From Pseudomonas brassicacearum subsp. brassicacearum (GTDB taxonomy: Bacteria > Pseudomonadota > Gammaproteobacteria > Pseudomonadales > Pseudomonadaceae), in the NCBI RefSeq assembly GCF_008801605.1, contig NZ_VZPJ01000009.1:212693-276692 (forward strand): a stretch of 64,000 nt of DNA. The letters run 5' to 3'. Below the pieces are notes generated by a model. It was not told the DNA's origin. It made no database searches and saw nothing but the letters and a program-made list of their open reading frames with translations. Below are positions 27,221 through 36,174 of this stretch, one piece after another; the first letter of the stretch is position 1; each line of letters begins with the position of its first letter. The translations under genes were made by a program, and so were the position numbers.

Positions 27221-28663
27221 TCAAGCCCGATTGCGCAACCACTGCAGGAAGCGTTTCTTGGCGACCGGCTTGGGGGCTTCGCGGGTCAGGTTCTGGGCGA
27301 GGTGCATGCGTACGTCCAGCAGGTTTTTCATCGCGTCGTTGATGTCGCGACGGGCTTCGAGGCAAGGCTTGAGGTAGCTGTTCTCGATGCGGTACAGGGT
27401 GCAGAAAGTCTTGGCGGAAAAATTCGCCAGCGCCGCCTGCTCGGCAACGATCCCGGCTTCGCCGATCACCTCCCCCGGCCCCATGCGCCCGCCCTCGAGT
27501 GGCTGGCCGTTGCGCATGAGGGTCACGCTGACCACCCCGGACTCGATGATGAACAGATGATCGCTGACCTCCCCGGCCGCCAGGATCACATCACCCGCAC
27601 GGAAGGTCTGCAGGGTCATGTTCTGGCTGAAGGTATCTTTCTCGTCCTGGCGCAAGGTAGAGAAAATGTTCGAGCTTTCCAGCAAGGCCCTGGGTCGCGA
27701 CACCTCCTGGGGCACCGCGCTTTCACTGGTGGACAACAGGCTCACGCCCGACGCCTGCAAATGCCGGAACGCCAGGTCGAACAGTTGGTTGCGCACCGTG
27801 CGCTTCTGGGCCATGGAGGCAACGAACCCGCTGATCTCGTACTCCGCCCCGCCACTGCCGCTGCTTTTGAGCGTCACGCAGGGGGCCGGGACGGCGAGCA
27901 AGGAACGACAGCCGATCATCGCCCGCTCCAACGCGTCGATCACGGTTTGTGGCCGCGCGTGAGGGCTGACCTGGATACTGATGGACAAACCATGGACGTC
28001 GCTGGGTCGACTGAAGTTGATGACCTTGGCCTTTGCCGCCAACGAGTTGGGAATCACCGCCATGCTGCCCTGGGCGGTCTGCAAGCGCGTGGCTCGCCAG
28101 TCGATGTCAGTGACCCGGCCTTCGGTGCCGTCGATGGAAATCCAGTCATCGAGCTGATAAGGCTTGGTGGTGTTGAGCACGATTCCGGAGAACACATCGC
28201 TGAGGGTGCTCTGCAAGGCCAGGCCGACGATGATCGCCATCGCGCCGGACGTCGCCAGCACGCCTTTGACCGGCAAATCCAGCACGTAGGCCATTGCGGC
28301 GATGACGGCGATCAGGAAAATCACCGCGCCGAGCAAGTCCTGCAACAAACGCCCGGTATGGCCGACCCGTTGCATCATCGCCGCGCCGATCAGCACCGTC
28401 AGGGTTCGCGCGGCAAACAGCCACCAGGCGATCTGCAGGCCGGTCGCGGCCAAGTGCCGCGGCACATCCTCGACCCACTGCGCCGGGACCATGGGGTTGA
28501 GGCCTTCGTTGAACAGCAGCACGCTGAACAGCGAAAAAATCACCAGCCGTGCGCCGACTTTCCAATAGATCCGATCCGCACTGACCAGGCGCCACATCAA
28601 CAGGTCGAGCACCAGCAGCGCCAGGGAACAGAGCAGCGGGTGCTCGGAGATCAGAGACAGCAT
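27221..28663 (-). CDS. MscS-type mechanosensitive channel fused to a cyclic-nucleotide-binding domain
   Basis: 480 residues from the ATG at 28663 (MLSLISEHPLL) with GGAG 9 bases upstream. About five membrane helices (residues ~5-150); pore helix with GAMAIIVGLALQSTLSDVFSG, the MscS beta domain (WISIDGTEGRVTDIDWRATRL) and alpha/beta vestibule to ~310; then a cNMP-binding domain (~335-450) with FRAGDVILAAGEVSDHLFII and GEVIGEAGIVAEQ. This is the bCNG (bacterial cyclic nucleotide-gated, MscS-related) architecture. Such channels are gated by cAMP rather than, or in addition to, tension. The typical Arg-Thr/Ser of the phosphate cassette is replaced around VIGEAGIVAEQAAL, so ligand binding needs a test. 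Confidence 0.9.
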   Translation of the reverse strand: MLSLISEHPLLCSLALLVLDLLMWRLVSADRIYWKVGARLVIFSLFSVLLFNEGLNPMVPAQWVEDVPRHLAATGLQIAWWLFAARTLTVLIGAAMMQRVGHTGRLLQDLLGAVIFLIAVIAAMAYVLDLPVKGVLATSGAMAIIVGLALQSTLSDVFSGIVLNTTKPYQLDDWISIDGTEGRVTDIDWRATRLQTAQGSMAVIPNSLAAKAKVINFSRPSDVHGLSISIQVSPHARPQTVIDALERAMIGCRSLLAVPAPCVTLKSSGSGGAEYEISGFVASMAQKRTVRNQLFDLAFRHLQASGVSLLSTSESAVPQEVSRPRALLESSNIFSTLRQDEKDTFSQNMTLQTFRAGDVILAAGEVSDHLFIIESGVVSVTLMRNGQPLEGGRMGPGEVIGEAGIVAEQAALANFSAKTFCTLYRIENSYLKPCLEARRDINDAMKNLLDVRMHLAQNLTREAPKPVAKKRFLQWLRNRA

Positions 28664-28736
28664 CGGGACAGCTCCAGGAAGGCGATTGGCGAAGATTGGC
28701 ACAGAATGACCACGCTGTAGAGCTCCTCACAAAACT

Positions 28737-28845
28737 CCTGTGGGAGCGAGCTCGCTCGCGATTGCGGTGTATCAGCCAATGACTCATCGACTATCAGACT
28801 GCTATCGCGAGCAAGCTCGCTCCCACACAAGCTCGCTCCCACACT
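28737..28845. repeat. REPIN with an extra partial third REP
   Basis: Inverted pair (28737-28762 and 28803-28828) followed by an immediate partial direct copy of the second arm (caagctcgctcccacact, 28828-28845). The extra piece looks like a local slippage duplication. Confidence 0.87.
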
Positions 28846-28871
28846 GGGTTCTGGGTGGCTGTTGTTTCGCC

Positions 28872-29738
28872 TCAATCCTCCATCCGGCCAAAACGCCCCG
28901 AGTGGAAATCGTTGAAGGCCTGGTGGATTTCCTGCTCGCTGTTCATCACGAACGGACCATGGCCGACGATGGGTTCGTCGATCGGCTCGCCACTGAGTAG
29001 CAGCACCACCGCGTCGTTATTGGCTTGCAGGCTCAATTGGTCGCCAGCCCGGTCGAACAGGGCCATCTGCCCGGCCTCGACCCGTTCGCGACCATTGGCC
29101 TGGACCGAGCCTCGCAAGACCACCAAGGCGGTGTTGTGGCCTTCGTGCAGGTCGAGAATGAGGTTTTTCCCGGCATTCAAGCGGATGTCCCAGACATCGA
29201 TAGGCGTGAAGGTCCTGGCGGGGCCTTGATGCCCTTCGAAGCGCCCGGCGATCAGGCGCAGACTGCCGGCGTTGTCTTTCAGGGCGATGTTCGGAATGTC
29301 GCCCTTGAGGATCGTCTGGTAGCCGGCCGGGGCCATCTTGTCCTTGGCAGGCAGGTTGACCCACAACTGGACCATCTCCATGAACCCGCCCTGCCGGGCG
29401 AAGGCTTCGGAGTGGAACTCTTCGTGGATGATGCCGGACGCGGCGGTCATCCATTGCACGTCGCCGGGACCGATCTTGCCGCCGCTGCCGGTGGAATCAC
29501 GGTGCTCCAGTTCGCCCTGGTAGACGATGGTCACGGTTTCGAAACCGCGATGCGGGTGCTGGCCGACGCCACGACGCTCGGTGGTGGGCGTGAATTCAGT
29601 CGGGGCGGCGTGGTCCAGCAGCAGGAACGGGCTGACGTGCTTGCCCAGGTTGTCATAGGAAAACAGCGTGCGAACCTGGAAGCCATCGCCGACCCAATGG
29701 GGCCGCGGACTGGTGTAGAGGCCGATGATGTTTTTCAT
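28872..29738 (-). CDS. Pirin family protein
   Basis: 288 residues, two cupin-like barrels. Metal-ligand region GVGQHPHRGFETVTIVYQGE with the conserved His, plus HRDSTGSGG and the GDVQWMTAASGIIHEEF strand. Bacterial pirins have quercetinase or regulatory roles; which applies is unknown. GGAGA precedes the ATG at 29738. Stands alone between REP elements. Confidence 0.93.
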   Translation of the reverse strand: MKNIIGLYTSPRPHWVGDGFQVRTLFSYDNLGKHVSPFLLLDHAAPTEFTPTTERRGVGQHPHRGFETVTIVYQGELEHRDSTGSGGKIGPGDVQWMTAASGIIHEEFHSEAFARQGGFMEMVQLWVNLPAKDKMAPAGYQTILKGDIPNIALKDNAGSLRLIAGRFEGHQGPARTFTPIDVWDIRLNAGKNLILDLHEGHNTALVVLRGSVQANGRERVEAGQMALFDRAGDQLSLQANNDAVVLLLSGEPIDEPIVGHGPFVMNSEQEIHQAFNDFHSGRFGRMED

Positions 29739-29854
29739 GCTGTGTCTCCAAAAATCAGGCGCTGCGATTCAATGGACACAGCTTAGAACCGACACCTTTG
29801 CAGCACTAGACTGCAAAAACCGGCCTTAGCGTTCTATTTAGAGAACAGCGATCA

Positions 29855-29888
29855 AAAAACTGTGGGAGCGAGCAGGCTCGCTCCCACA
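29855..29888 (-). terminator. REP-derived hairpin acting as terminator of the LuxR-type regulator
   Basis: Perfect 13-bp arms tgtgggagcgagc (29861-29873) and gctcgctcccaca (29876-29888) with a 2-base loop. Read on the minus strand, downstream of the regulator stop (29907), the hairpin is followed by TTTTTT, which makes a rho-independent terminator out of a REP sequence. Confidence 0.75.
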
Positions 29889-29906
29889 TTATTTGGTGTA
29901 ACTCAT

Positions 29907-30521
29907 TCAAAGGTGATTGCGCTTGGCAAACTCCGACAGCCCCACCAAGGATTTCAGGCCGAGCTTTTCCAACAGCCGAGTCTTGTAGGTGCTGACGGTT
30001 TTTGGGCTCAGGAACAGGCTTTCGGCGATGTCCTTGCCGCGCATGCCCATGGCCAGCATGCGCAGGATGGACAACTCGCGGGCGGAGAGGCTTTCCAGGG
30101 CCTGCTGTTCGCTGCGTTGCTGAAAATCCAGCCTGACGGACATTTGTGGAAAATAGGCATAACCGGATTTCAAGGCCTGGATGGCCTTGGTCAGTTCCTT
30201 GAGGTCGCTTTTCTTGGTCACAAAACCTCGGGCCCCGGCCGAGATGCAGCGGTTGCAGAAGTGCTGCGCATCCTGGGAAGTGAACACCAGCACGCTGCAT
30301 TCAGGGAACTGGGCCATGATCCAGACCAGCAGGTCCAGGCCATCGAAACCGTTCATCACCAGGTCGAGGATCACCAGGTCCGGCGCGCACTCCTTGATGA
30401 GGGCCCTGGCATCAGCCGTGCCGCCGGCGTCCCGGATGTGGGTGAACGCCTCATTCTGGCAAATAAGCCGCAGCGCCCCTCGTATGACAGGGTGGTCATC
30501 CACGATCAACACGTCTTTCAA
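29907..30521 (-). CDS. LuxR-family response regulator (RocA/BvgA-like)
   Basis: 204 residues. Receiver domain (~1-118) with DDHP near the start, the phosphoacceptor Asp in LVILDLVMNGFDGL and Lys in FVTKKSDL; C-terminal LuxR helix-turn-helix (~140-200) with LSARELSILRMLAMGMRGKDIAESLFLSPKTVSTYKTRLL in two parts. Start chosen at TTG 30521 (KDVLIVDDHP) because GGGGA lies ~7 bases upstream; ATG at 30539 is the alternative. It lies near the gene for a BvgS-like hybrid kinase and is its probable partner (RocS1-RocA1 and EvgSA-like systems). Confidence 0.88.
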   Translation of the reverse strand: MKDVLIVDDHPVIRGALRLICQNEAFTHIRDAGGTADARALIKECAPDLVILDLVMNGFDGLDLLVWIMAQFPECSVLVFTSQDAQHFCNRCISAGARGFVTKKSDLKELTKAIQALKSGYAYFPQMSVRLDFQQRSEQQALESLSARELSILRMLAMGMRGKDIAESLFLSPKTVSTYKTRLLEKLGLKSLVGLSEFAKRNHL

Positions 30522-30635
30522 GGCAATTCCCCAGGTCATTACAAACGGCACCGGCGCCATGACTGCACCGGACTCTTGCACAAGCGCCAGGTCCTGCCAC
30601 CTGTCAGATCCGACAGTGCAGACCAGCGGTCTTTC

Positions 30636-31070
30636 TCAGCGTCCACGGCCCTGCCTGAGGGCACGCGTCCACGGTTGCAACGACTCACTGGCTTGAGGGT
30701 CGACCCGCTCCATCAGGCGCCGCAGGGAGACAAGGTCAGGCAGTGGCGCCTGGCTCAGGTGCATGCTCGATCGGCGCGCGACAGGCACCGGCGACAGGCT
30801 GGCCGGTTGCGCGTTGTAAATCATCCCGTGACGAACCTGTGGGCTATAGATAACAAAATCGTGCAAGTCCAACGCCCCGCTTGCCAGCCCGGCATTGACG
30901 ACAATCAGGTCGAAGGGCTCGCTGCCGTACTCCACCAGCGTCAGCAACTCTTGCACATGGCTCACGGGGACAATCCGGAAATAGCCCTGTTGATTGAACA
31001 GGCGCTCCAGCACGATTCGATGAGCATGGTGTGGGTCGGCAATCAAGATACGGAGTGCTTTGTTCGGCAT
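30636..31070 (-). CDS. Receiver-like protein with Asn in place of the phosphorylated Asp
   Basis: 144 residues from the ATG at 31070 (MPNKALRILIADPHHAHRI). The first ~95 residues look like a CheY-type receiver (IADPHHAHR acid pocket, LERLFNQQGY, FDLIVVNAGL), but the phosphoacceptor position is Asn (N59) and the conserved Lys is not evident. The C-terminal ~50 residues are Ser/Pro/Arg-rich without a DNA-binding domain. It sits between the LuxR-type regulator and the BvgS-like kinase on the same strand, so it may be a phosphorylation-independent accessory protein. The longer reading frame to 31607 overlaps the kinase gene and was rejected. Confidence 0.8.
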   Translation of the reverse strand: MPNKALRILIADPHHAHRIVLERLFNQQGYFRIVPVSHVQELLTLVEYGSEPFDLIVVNAGLASGALDLHDFVIYSPQVRHGMIYNAQPASLSPVPVARRSSMHLSQAPLPDLVSLRRLMERVDPQASESLQPWTRALRQGRGR

Positions 31071-31198
31071 GGCAAGCTTTCCAATAGCAACGCGCCAGGT
31101 AGAAACCGGCTCAAGAACATTAAGGGTCGTCAGGCTAGAGGAAGCTTTTGAAAGACGATGTAGGACTATTCCTAAAATGAAGCCAGACGAAGCCCTTG

Positions 31199-34100
31199 TT
31201 AGGTCTTCAGTTGTTCCGCCAGGTGCTCGATGGCTTGGCGAATATCTTCCACGGCTTGGGCGAGCAACAACGTGTCGTCGCCCCGACAAGCGTTTTCCAG
31301 CGCTTCGCAGGCGGCGATCAGGCGTTGCGCCTGAACGATCCGCGCTCCACCCTTGATCCGGTGCGCCAGGTCCGCCAGGCCCGGCAAGTCTTGTCGGCTG
31401 GACAGATGCAACAGTCGCGCTAGATCGTCGGCATTGCTGCTGACCAGTTCTTCCAGCAGTGCCCTGATGGCGGTCGTGTCGCCGCCGGTCAGTTGTTCCA
31501 GGCTGGTCAAATCGATGCCGTCGTCGGGCTGAGGCGCCCCCACGTCCGGCGTGACCGAAGCCAGGCACGCGTTGAGCGCCCGAAGACTGATGGGTTTGAA
31601 CAGGCAATCGTCCATCCCGGCCTCGGCGCAGCGGTCCTTTTCCTCAGGTTGGGCATTGGCCGTGAACCCCAGGATCACCCCGGGCGAGAGGTTTTGCGCA
31701 TGCTCTTCGTCGCGAATGGCCCGCGCCAGTTCATAGCCGCTCATCAAGGGCATGTTGCAATCAGTGATGACCACATCGAAGTGCTCGCTGCGCCAGGCGT
31801 GCAGACCTTCGACACCGTTCTGCGCTTCCTGGACACGATGGCCCAGGTAGCCCAGTTGCTGGGACAGCAACAAGCGATTGGCCGGGTAGTCGTCGACCAC
31901 CAGGATACTCAGCGCCCGGCCCGGCACCAGCGCCTCGGCCTCGACAGGCGGCGCGGTCGGCAAGGCATCGAGCAGGGGCAGGTCCAGCAGGATCTCAACC
32001 TGCGTGCCCGCCCCCGCCGCGCTGCGCAACGTCAGGGTGCCGCCCATCATTTCGCACAACGTGCGGCTGATGACCAACCCCAGCCCGGAACCGCTGCGGG
32101 CCGACTGGGTCGTGTGGGTGGCCTGGGTAAAGGGGCTGAACAGGCGACGCTGGTCCTCAGGCGAAATCCCGCAGCCGGTGTCCTCGACTCGCAGGCAAAT
32201 GCCCAGGCGCCCGTGTTCAACGTCCGGCTCGCCGCTCACACTCAGGCGCACCTCGCCCTGGTCGGTGAACTTGATGGCGTTGCTCAACAGGTTCGAGACG
32301 ATCTGCTTGAAGCGCAACGGGTCGATCAACACGTCACGGTTGACCCCGGCGTCCAGCACCCGTTGCAAGCGCAGGTGTTTCTGCCGGGCCAGGCCCTCGA
32401 AAATCCGCGCCACCGACTCGGTCAATTCGTGCAGATTGGCCCGTTGCGGCGCCAGCGACAGCTTGCCCGACTCAATGCGAGCGATGTCGAGGATGTCGCC
32501 GATCAAGTCCAGCATGCCATGGGCGGCCCCCGACGCGACCTCGATGGCGAACCGGTCCACGACGCCTTGGTCGGCTTTTTTCAGGGCCAGTTCCAGCAGG
32601 CCGATCACCGCGTTCATCGGTGTGCGGATCTCATGGCTCATGGTCGCCACGAAGGTGGTCTTGGCCCGATTGGCGTCGTCGGCGCTTTCCTTGGCGACGC
32701 GCAATTGCTCCAGCAGGCGCCGCAAGTAAATGACCCAGCCCAAGGTCACCAGCAACAGCAGCGCAGCGACAGTGAACCCCTGGAGAATCGTGGTGCGGTT
32801 GCGCAGCCAGTAACTGTCGTCGATCACTACCTCACTGCGCCAGCGGTTGGTCAGCTCGTCCATCTCTTCGGGAGAAATGCTCAACAGCGCCTTGTCGAGA
32901 ATCGAGTAAAGCTCCAATGCGCCCCGGTTCGTCGCCAACGCAACGCGCGCGGGCAAGGTGCCGACAGTACTGGTGACCTGCAGCTTGTCGCGATACTGGC
33001 GGGAGATCATGTAGCGGGCGCTGATCAACGGATTGACCGCAGCGTCCGCCGTGCCGGCGGCGACCATGGCCATGGCGTCGGCGGTGTTTTGTGCCGTCAC
33101 CAACTGCACGCGGGGGAACTGCTCCAGCAGGAACTCGCGCAACACGCTGCCGCGCACCAGCGCCAGGCGCTTGCCAGCCATCTGGTCCAGGGTTAGCGGG
33201 CCCTTGGCCCGAGCGGGCACCACAAGCACGAACGGATTCGTCAGGTACGGTCGGGTAAAGCGCAACTCGTCTTCGAGTTCGGTGCTGGGTATGGCGGTCG
33301 CCAAGACATCGGCCTTGCCGCTCTTGATCTGGCCGATCAAATCGTCAACCGAGCCGCCACGCTGCACATCGAATTTCAAACCGGTGCGCAAGCTGATCCT
33401 CGCCAGCACATCGGCGCCGATACCGCGCAAATGGCCCTGTTCATCGAAGAACGTCAGCGGCAGGAAGTTTTCGTTGGCGGCGACTTTGATCCGTGGGTGG
33501 GCATCCAGCCAGCGCTGCTCCTTGACGCTGAAATGCAGTGCCTGCTGCCCTGGCAGGCTCACGCCGCCGGCACTCCAGCGCCGCAGGATGCTCATGTGTT
33601 CGCTGGCGGGAATGGCTTGCAGCGCGGCATTGATGATGCGCAACAGGCGCGCGTTGTCGCGACTGACCGCGAAGGCGAACGGCTGCACTTCCATGCGCGA
33701 GAAATCGGCCAGTTGAATATTGTTCAGGTAATTCTTGCTGATCAGGTAGTTGGAACTGATCGAATCCCCCAGATAAACGTCGGCCTGACCAAACGCCACG
33801 GCACCGATGGCGCTCAAGGTCGAGGGGAACAACCGCAAGGAAGCCTCGGGATAAAACGCCTCGACCGTCTCCGGCGGCAAGTAGTGATACAGCATCGCCA
33901 CGCGCTTGCCCGCCAGGTCGGTGGGCAAGTCCTGGCTGTCGTCGATGCGGGCCACGAGGGTGGGCAGGTCATCGGCATAGGCCTGGGACATCGCCAGGTC
34001 CCGATCGGCGGCTTCGAAGCCGTTGGCGGTGCCGAGCATGTCGATCTCACCGCCGCGCAGGGCCTGGAGCGATTCGGCACGGGATGGATAGCGCTGGACC

Positions 34101-34399
34101 TGCACCTTGACGTGCAGGAGTTGCCCGAGCAATTGCGCATAGTCGGCGGTCAGGCCTTCATAGTCGCGACCATTGCCGGTGATGCTGAACGGCGCGTAGT
34201 CCGGCGCCGAGGCGCCCAGTTGCAACGGGCCCTTCTGGCGCAGCCAGGTCCAGTCGGCATCGTCCAGGGACACCGAATAATCGCTCACATTGGAGCGCCC
34301 GAGCACCTGCAGCGCCTCGGGGGCCGCGCCCACCGGTGGCACCACACTCAATGAGCCCAGCAACAGCGCCACCAGGCCTGTGCGAAGAAGCAGCATCAT
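31199..34399 (-). CDS. BvgS/RocS-like hybrid sensor histidine kinase
   Basis: 1066 residues. Signal peptide (1-25), two tandem periplasmic solute-binding (SBP_bac_3, venus-flytrap) domains (~55-285 and ~295-520), one membrane helix (~540-562), HisKA with SHEIRTPMNAVIGL, HATPase with NLLSNAIKFTD and GLGLVISRTL, receiver (~805-925; phospho-Asp in VVITDCNMPLMSGYE), and a C-terminal Hpt domain with HRIKGGARIV. That is the unorthodox BvgS/EvgS/RocS phosphorelay. Two adjacent ATGs at 34399/34396; the ribosome-binding site is weak. No PAS is visible. Partner: the LuxR-type regulator at 29907. Likely control of surface adhesins by analogy with Roc/Bvg. Confidence 0.93.
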   Translation of the reverse strand: MMLLLRTGLVALLLGSLSVVPPVGAAPEALQVLGRSNVSDYSVSLDDADWTWLRQKGPLQLGASAPDYAPFSITGNGRDYEGLTADYAQLLGQLLHVKVQVQRYPSRAESLQALRGGEIDMLGTANGFEAADRDLAMSQAYADDLPTLVARIDDSQDLPTDLAGKRVAMLYHYLPPETVEAFYPEASLRLFPSTLSAIGAVAFGQADVYLGDSISSNYLISKNYLNNIQLADFSRMEVQPFAFAVSRDNARLLRIINAALQAIPASEHMSILRRWSAGGVSLPGQQALHFSVKEQRWLDAHPRIKVAANENFLPLTFFDEQGHLRGIGADVLARISLRTGLKFDVQRGGSVDDLIGQIKSGKADVLATAIPSTELEDELRFTRPYLTNPFVLVVPARAKGPLTLDQMAGKRLALVRGSVLREFLLEQFPRVQLVTAQNTADAMAMVAAGTADAAVNPLISARYMISRQYRDKLQVTSTVGTLPARVALATNRGALELYSILDKALLSISPEEMDELTNRWRSEVVIDDSYWLRNRTTILQGFTVAALLLLVTLGWVIYLRRLLEQLRVAKESADDANRAKTTFVATMSHEIRTPMNAVIGLLELALKKADQGVVDRFAIEVASGAAHGMLDLIGDILDIARIESGKLSLAPQRANLHELTESVARIFEGLARQKHLRLQRVLDAGVNRDVLIDPLRFKQIVSNLLSNAIKFTDQGEVRLSVSGEPDVEHGRLGICLRVEDTGCGISPEDQRRLFSPFTQATHTTQSARSGSGLGLVISRTLCEMMGGTLTLRSAAGAGTQVEILLDLPLLDALPTAPPVEAEALVPGRALSILVVDDYPANRLLLSQQLGYLGHRVQEAQNGVEGLHAWRSEHFDVVITDCNMPLMSGYELARAIRDEEHAQNLSPGVILGFTANAQPEEKDRCAEAGMDDCLFKPISLRALNACLASVTPDVGAPQPDDGIDLTSLEQLTGGDTTAIRALLEELVSSNADDLARLLHLSSRQDLPGLADLAHRIKGGARIVQAQRLIAACEALENACRGDDTLLLAQAVEDIRQAIEHLAEQLKT

Positions 34400-34600
34400 C
34401 TGGTCAGGGTGTTTCGCTTGGCGTAGTCGGCCCGGCGCACCGTCGACTGCACATTCAGTCAGGGTGGACCGGCTGAGGGGTTCAGACTGCCAATACGAGG
34501 GAACAGCGAACCGAGCCTTTCAAACAGCAGGAGGCTGTGAAGTGAGTGTAGGAAGTTTCTGAAGAATTTCCTGCGAGTGACCCAAGGCCAGGCCTATGAC

Positions 34601-34692
34601 CTGTGGGAGCGAGCTTGCTCGCGATGGCGTCAGTTCAGCCAATATTGAAGTGACTGACACTACGCCTTCGCGAGCAAGCTCGCTCCCACAGG
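34601..34692. repeat. REPIN between the hybrid kinase and pvdA
   Basis: Inverted REP pair ctgtgggagcgagcttgctc (34601 on) and ttcgcgagcaagctcgctcc (to 34692). It abuts the pvdA stop codon at 34695. No other feature was found in the 295-bp gap 34400-34694. Confidence 0.88.
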
Positions 34693-34694
34693 GC

Positions 34695-36029
34695 CTATAC
34701 GGCGGCGAGCAACTGATCGCGCACCGGACGCGCCTGCCCGCGATTGTTCCCGTGCTCATACAGCGAGCCGGCGATTTCATCGGCGCGCACCGGCAGGATT
34801 GACAGCAAGGTGTCGCTCAGGCCATGGCTGGCCTGGCAGAAGCCCTGCATGTAGATCGCCGCCTTGCAGCGCTCGTCGGTGATCAGCTTGTAGTTGCGAT
34901 CCACCTCGAAATCCCCCAGGTACTGAGCCAGCGGCTCCAGCAGGGTGCGGTGCATCTGCCGCTCGTAACCGGTGGCCAGCACCACGGCGTCATAGCGGCG
35001 CACGGTCAGTTCGCCGGTGGCGTTGTTGCGCACTGCCAGCTCCACGCCGGCGTCGGTGGCCGTGGCCTTCTCCACCGTCGTGAGAGTGCGGAACGCATGA
35101 CGGGCGATGCCGGAGACTTTCTGGCGATAGAAAATCCCGTAGATGCGTTCGATCAGGTCGATGTCCACCACCGAATAGTTGGTGTTGTGGTACTCGTTGA
35201 CCAGGCGCTCGCGCTCGCTGTGGGGTTGCTGGAACACCAGGTTGGTGAACTCCGGCGAGAACACTTCGTTGACGAACGGGCTGTCGTCCGCCGGCTTGAG
35301 GGCCGAGCCGCGCAGGATCATGTCGACCTGCACCGAAGGGAAGCTGTCGTTGAGGTCGATGAAGGCCTCCGCCGCGCTCTGCCCACCGCCGATGATCGCG
35401 ATGTTCATCGGCTGGCCCTTCACGCACGGCTGGCTCGCCATACGCGCCAGGTACTGGGAATGGTGGAACACCCGCGCGTCGTCCTTGAACGCCTTGAATG
35501 CCTCGGGGATGCGCGCCGTGCCGCCGGCACTGACCACCAGCGCACGGCTGCTGCGGACCAATTCTTCGCCCTGGGCATTGCGGGAAATCACCCGCAGCGC
35601 CTCGACCTGCTGGTTGTGCAGCAGCGGTTCGATGCGCAGTACTTCTTCGCCATAGCGACTCTGCTCGGTGAAATGCCCGGCCACCCAGCGCAGGTAGTCA
35701 TTGAACTCCATGCGGCACGGGTAGAAGGTGCCGAGGTTGATGAAGTCCACCAGGCGGCCATGGTGCTTGAGGTAATTGACGAACGAATACGGGCTGGTCG
35801 GGTTGCGCAGGGTCACCAGGTCCTTGAGAAAGGAAATCTGCAACTCGCTCTGGGTCACCAGGGTGTTGCCGTGCCAGCGGTAGTCGGCCTGCTTGTCGAG
35901 GAACAGCACGTCCAGCTCGCCCTGGACCGACCCGCGCTCCTGCAGCGCGATGGCCAGCGCCAGGTTCGAGGGGCCGAAACCGATGCCGATCAAGTCGTGA
36001 ACGATGGGCGATGCAATTGCCTGTGTCAT
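34695..36029 (-). CDS. pvdA: L-ornithine N5-monooxygenase
   Basis: Flavin enzyme that makes N5-hydroxyornithine, a metal-binding residue of pyoverdine, from ornithine, NADPH and O2. 444 residues (usual 443). Visible: FAD-binding GIGFGPSNLALAIAL (16-30), the NTLVTQSELQISFLKDLVTLRNPTS region in family position, the NADPH fold AIIGGGQSAAEAFIDL (~215-230) and the C-terminal VLATGYE motif. AGAGGAC precedes the ATG. A perfect PvdS iron-starvation box lies 97-120 bases upstream at 36126-36149, so it is expressed from its own promoter and repressed by iron through Fur and PvdS. Confidence 0.97.
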   Translation of the reverse strand: MTQAIASPIVHDLIGIGFGPSNLALAIALQERGSVQGELDVLFLDKQADYRWHGNTLVTQSELQISFLKDLVTLRNPTSPYSFVNYLKHHGRLVDFINLGTFYPCRMEFNDYLRWVAGHFTEQSRYGEEVLRIEPLLHNQQVEALRVISRNAQGEELVRSSRALVVSAGGTARIPEAFKAFKDDARVFHHSQYLARMASQPCVKGQPMNIAIIGGGQSAAEAFIDLNDSFPSVQVDMILRGSALKPADDSPFVNEVFSPEFTNLVFQQPHSERERLVNEYHNTNYSVVDIDLIERIYGIFYRQKVSGIARHAFRTLTTVEKATATDAGVELAVRNNATGELTVRRYDAVVLATGYERQMHRTLLEPLAQYLGDFEVDRNYKLITDERCKAAIYMQGFCQASHGLSDTLLSILPVRADEIAGSLYEHGNNRGQARPVRDQLLAAV

Positions 36030-36125
36030 GTCCAGTGTCCTCTGGAAAAGCCCTCAACAGGGCGCGAAAAGCCTGGGGTGACCTGCCCAGCGTTTAGGGG
36101 GCCAACAAGTCGTGTGTTGAGAGGA

Positions 36126-36149
36126 ACGAGGACAATGAAAAAAAATTTA
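36126..36149 (-). promoter_or_regulatory. PvdS iron-starvation box of pvdA
   Basis: Minus strand TAAAT (36149-36145), 16 bases, CGT (36128-36126): the exact consensus TAAAT-N16-CGT. It lies just inside the end of fpvI and faces pvdA. Confidence 0.92.
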
Positions 36150-36174
36150 CCGCGAGGCGACCGGCGTGGGCAGA

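Noticed and set aside
27086..28720. 544-aa frame antisense to the MscS-type gene
   Set aside because: Opposite strand of a gene with clear membrane and ligand-binding domains.
30636..31607. 323-aa version of the pseudo-receiver gene
   Set aside because: The extra N-terminal part overlaps the hybrid kinase coding region in another frame and is Arg/Ser-rich; the ATG at 31070 gives the family start.
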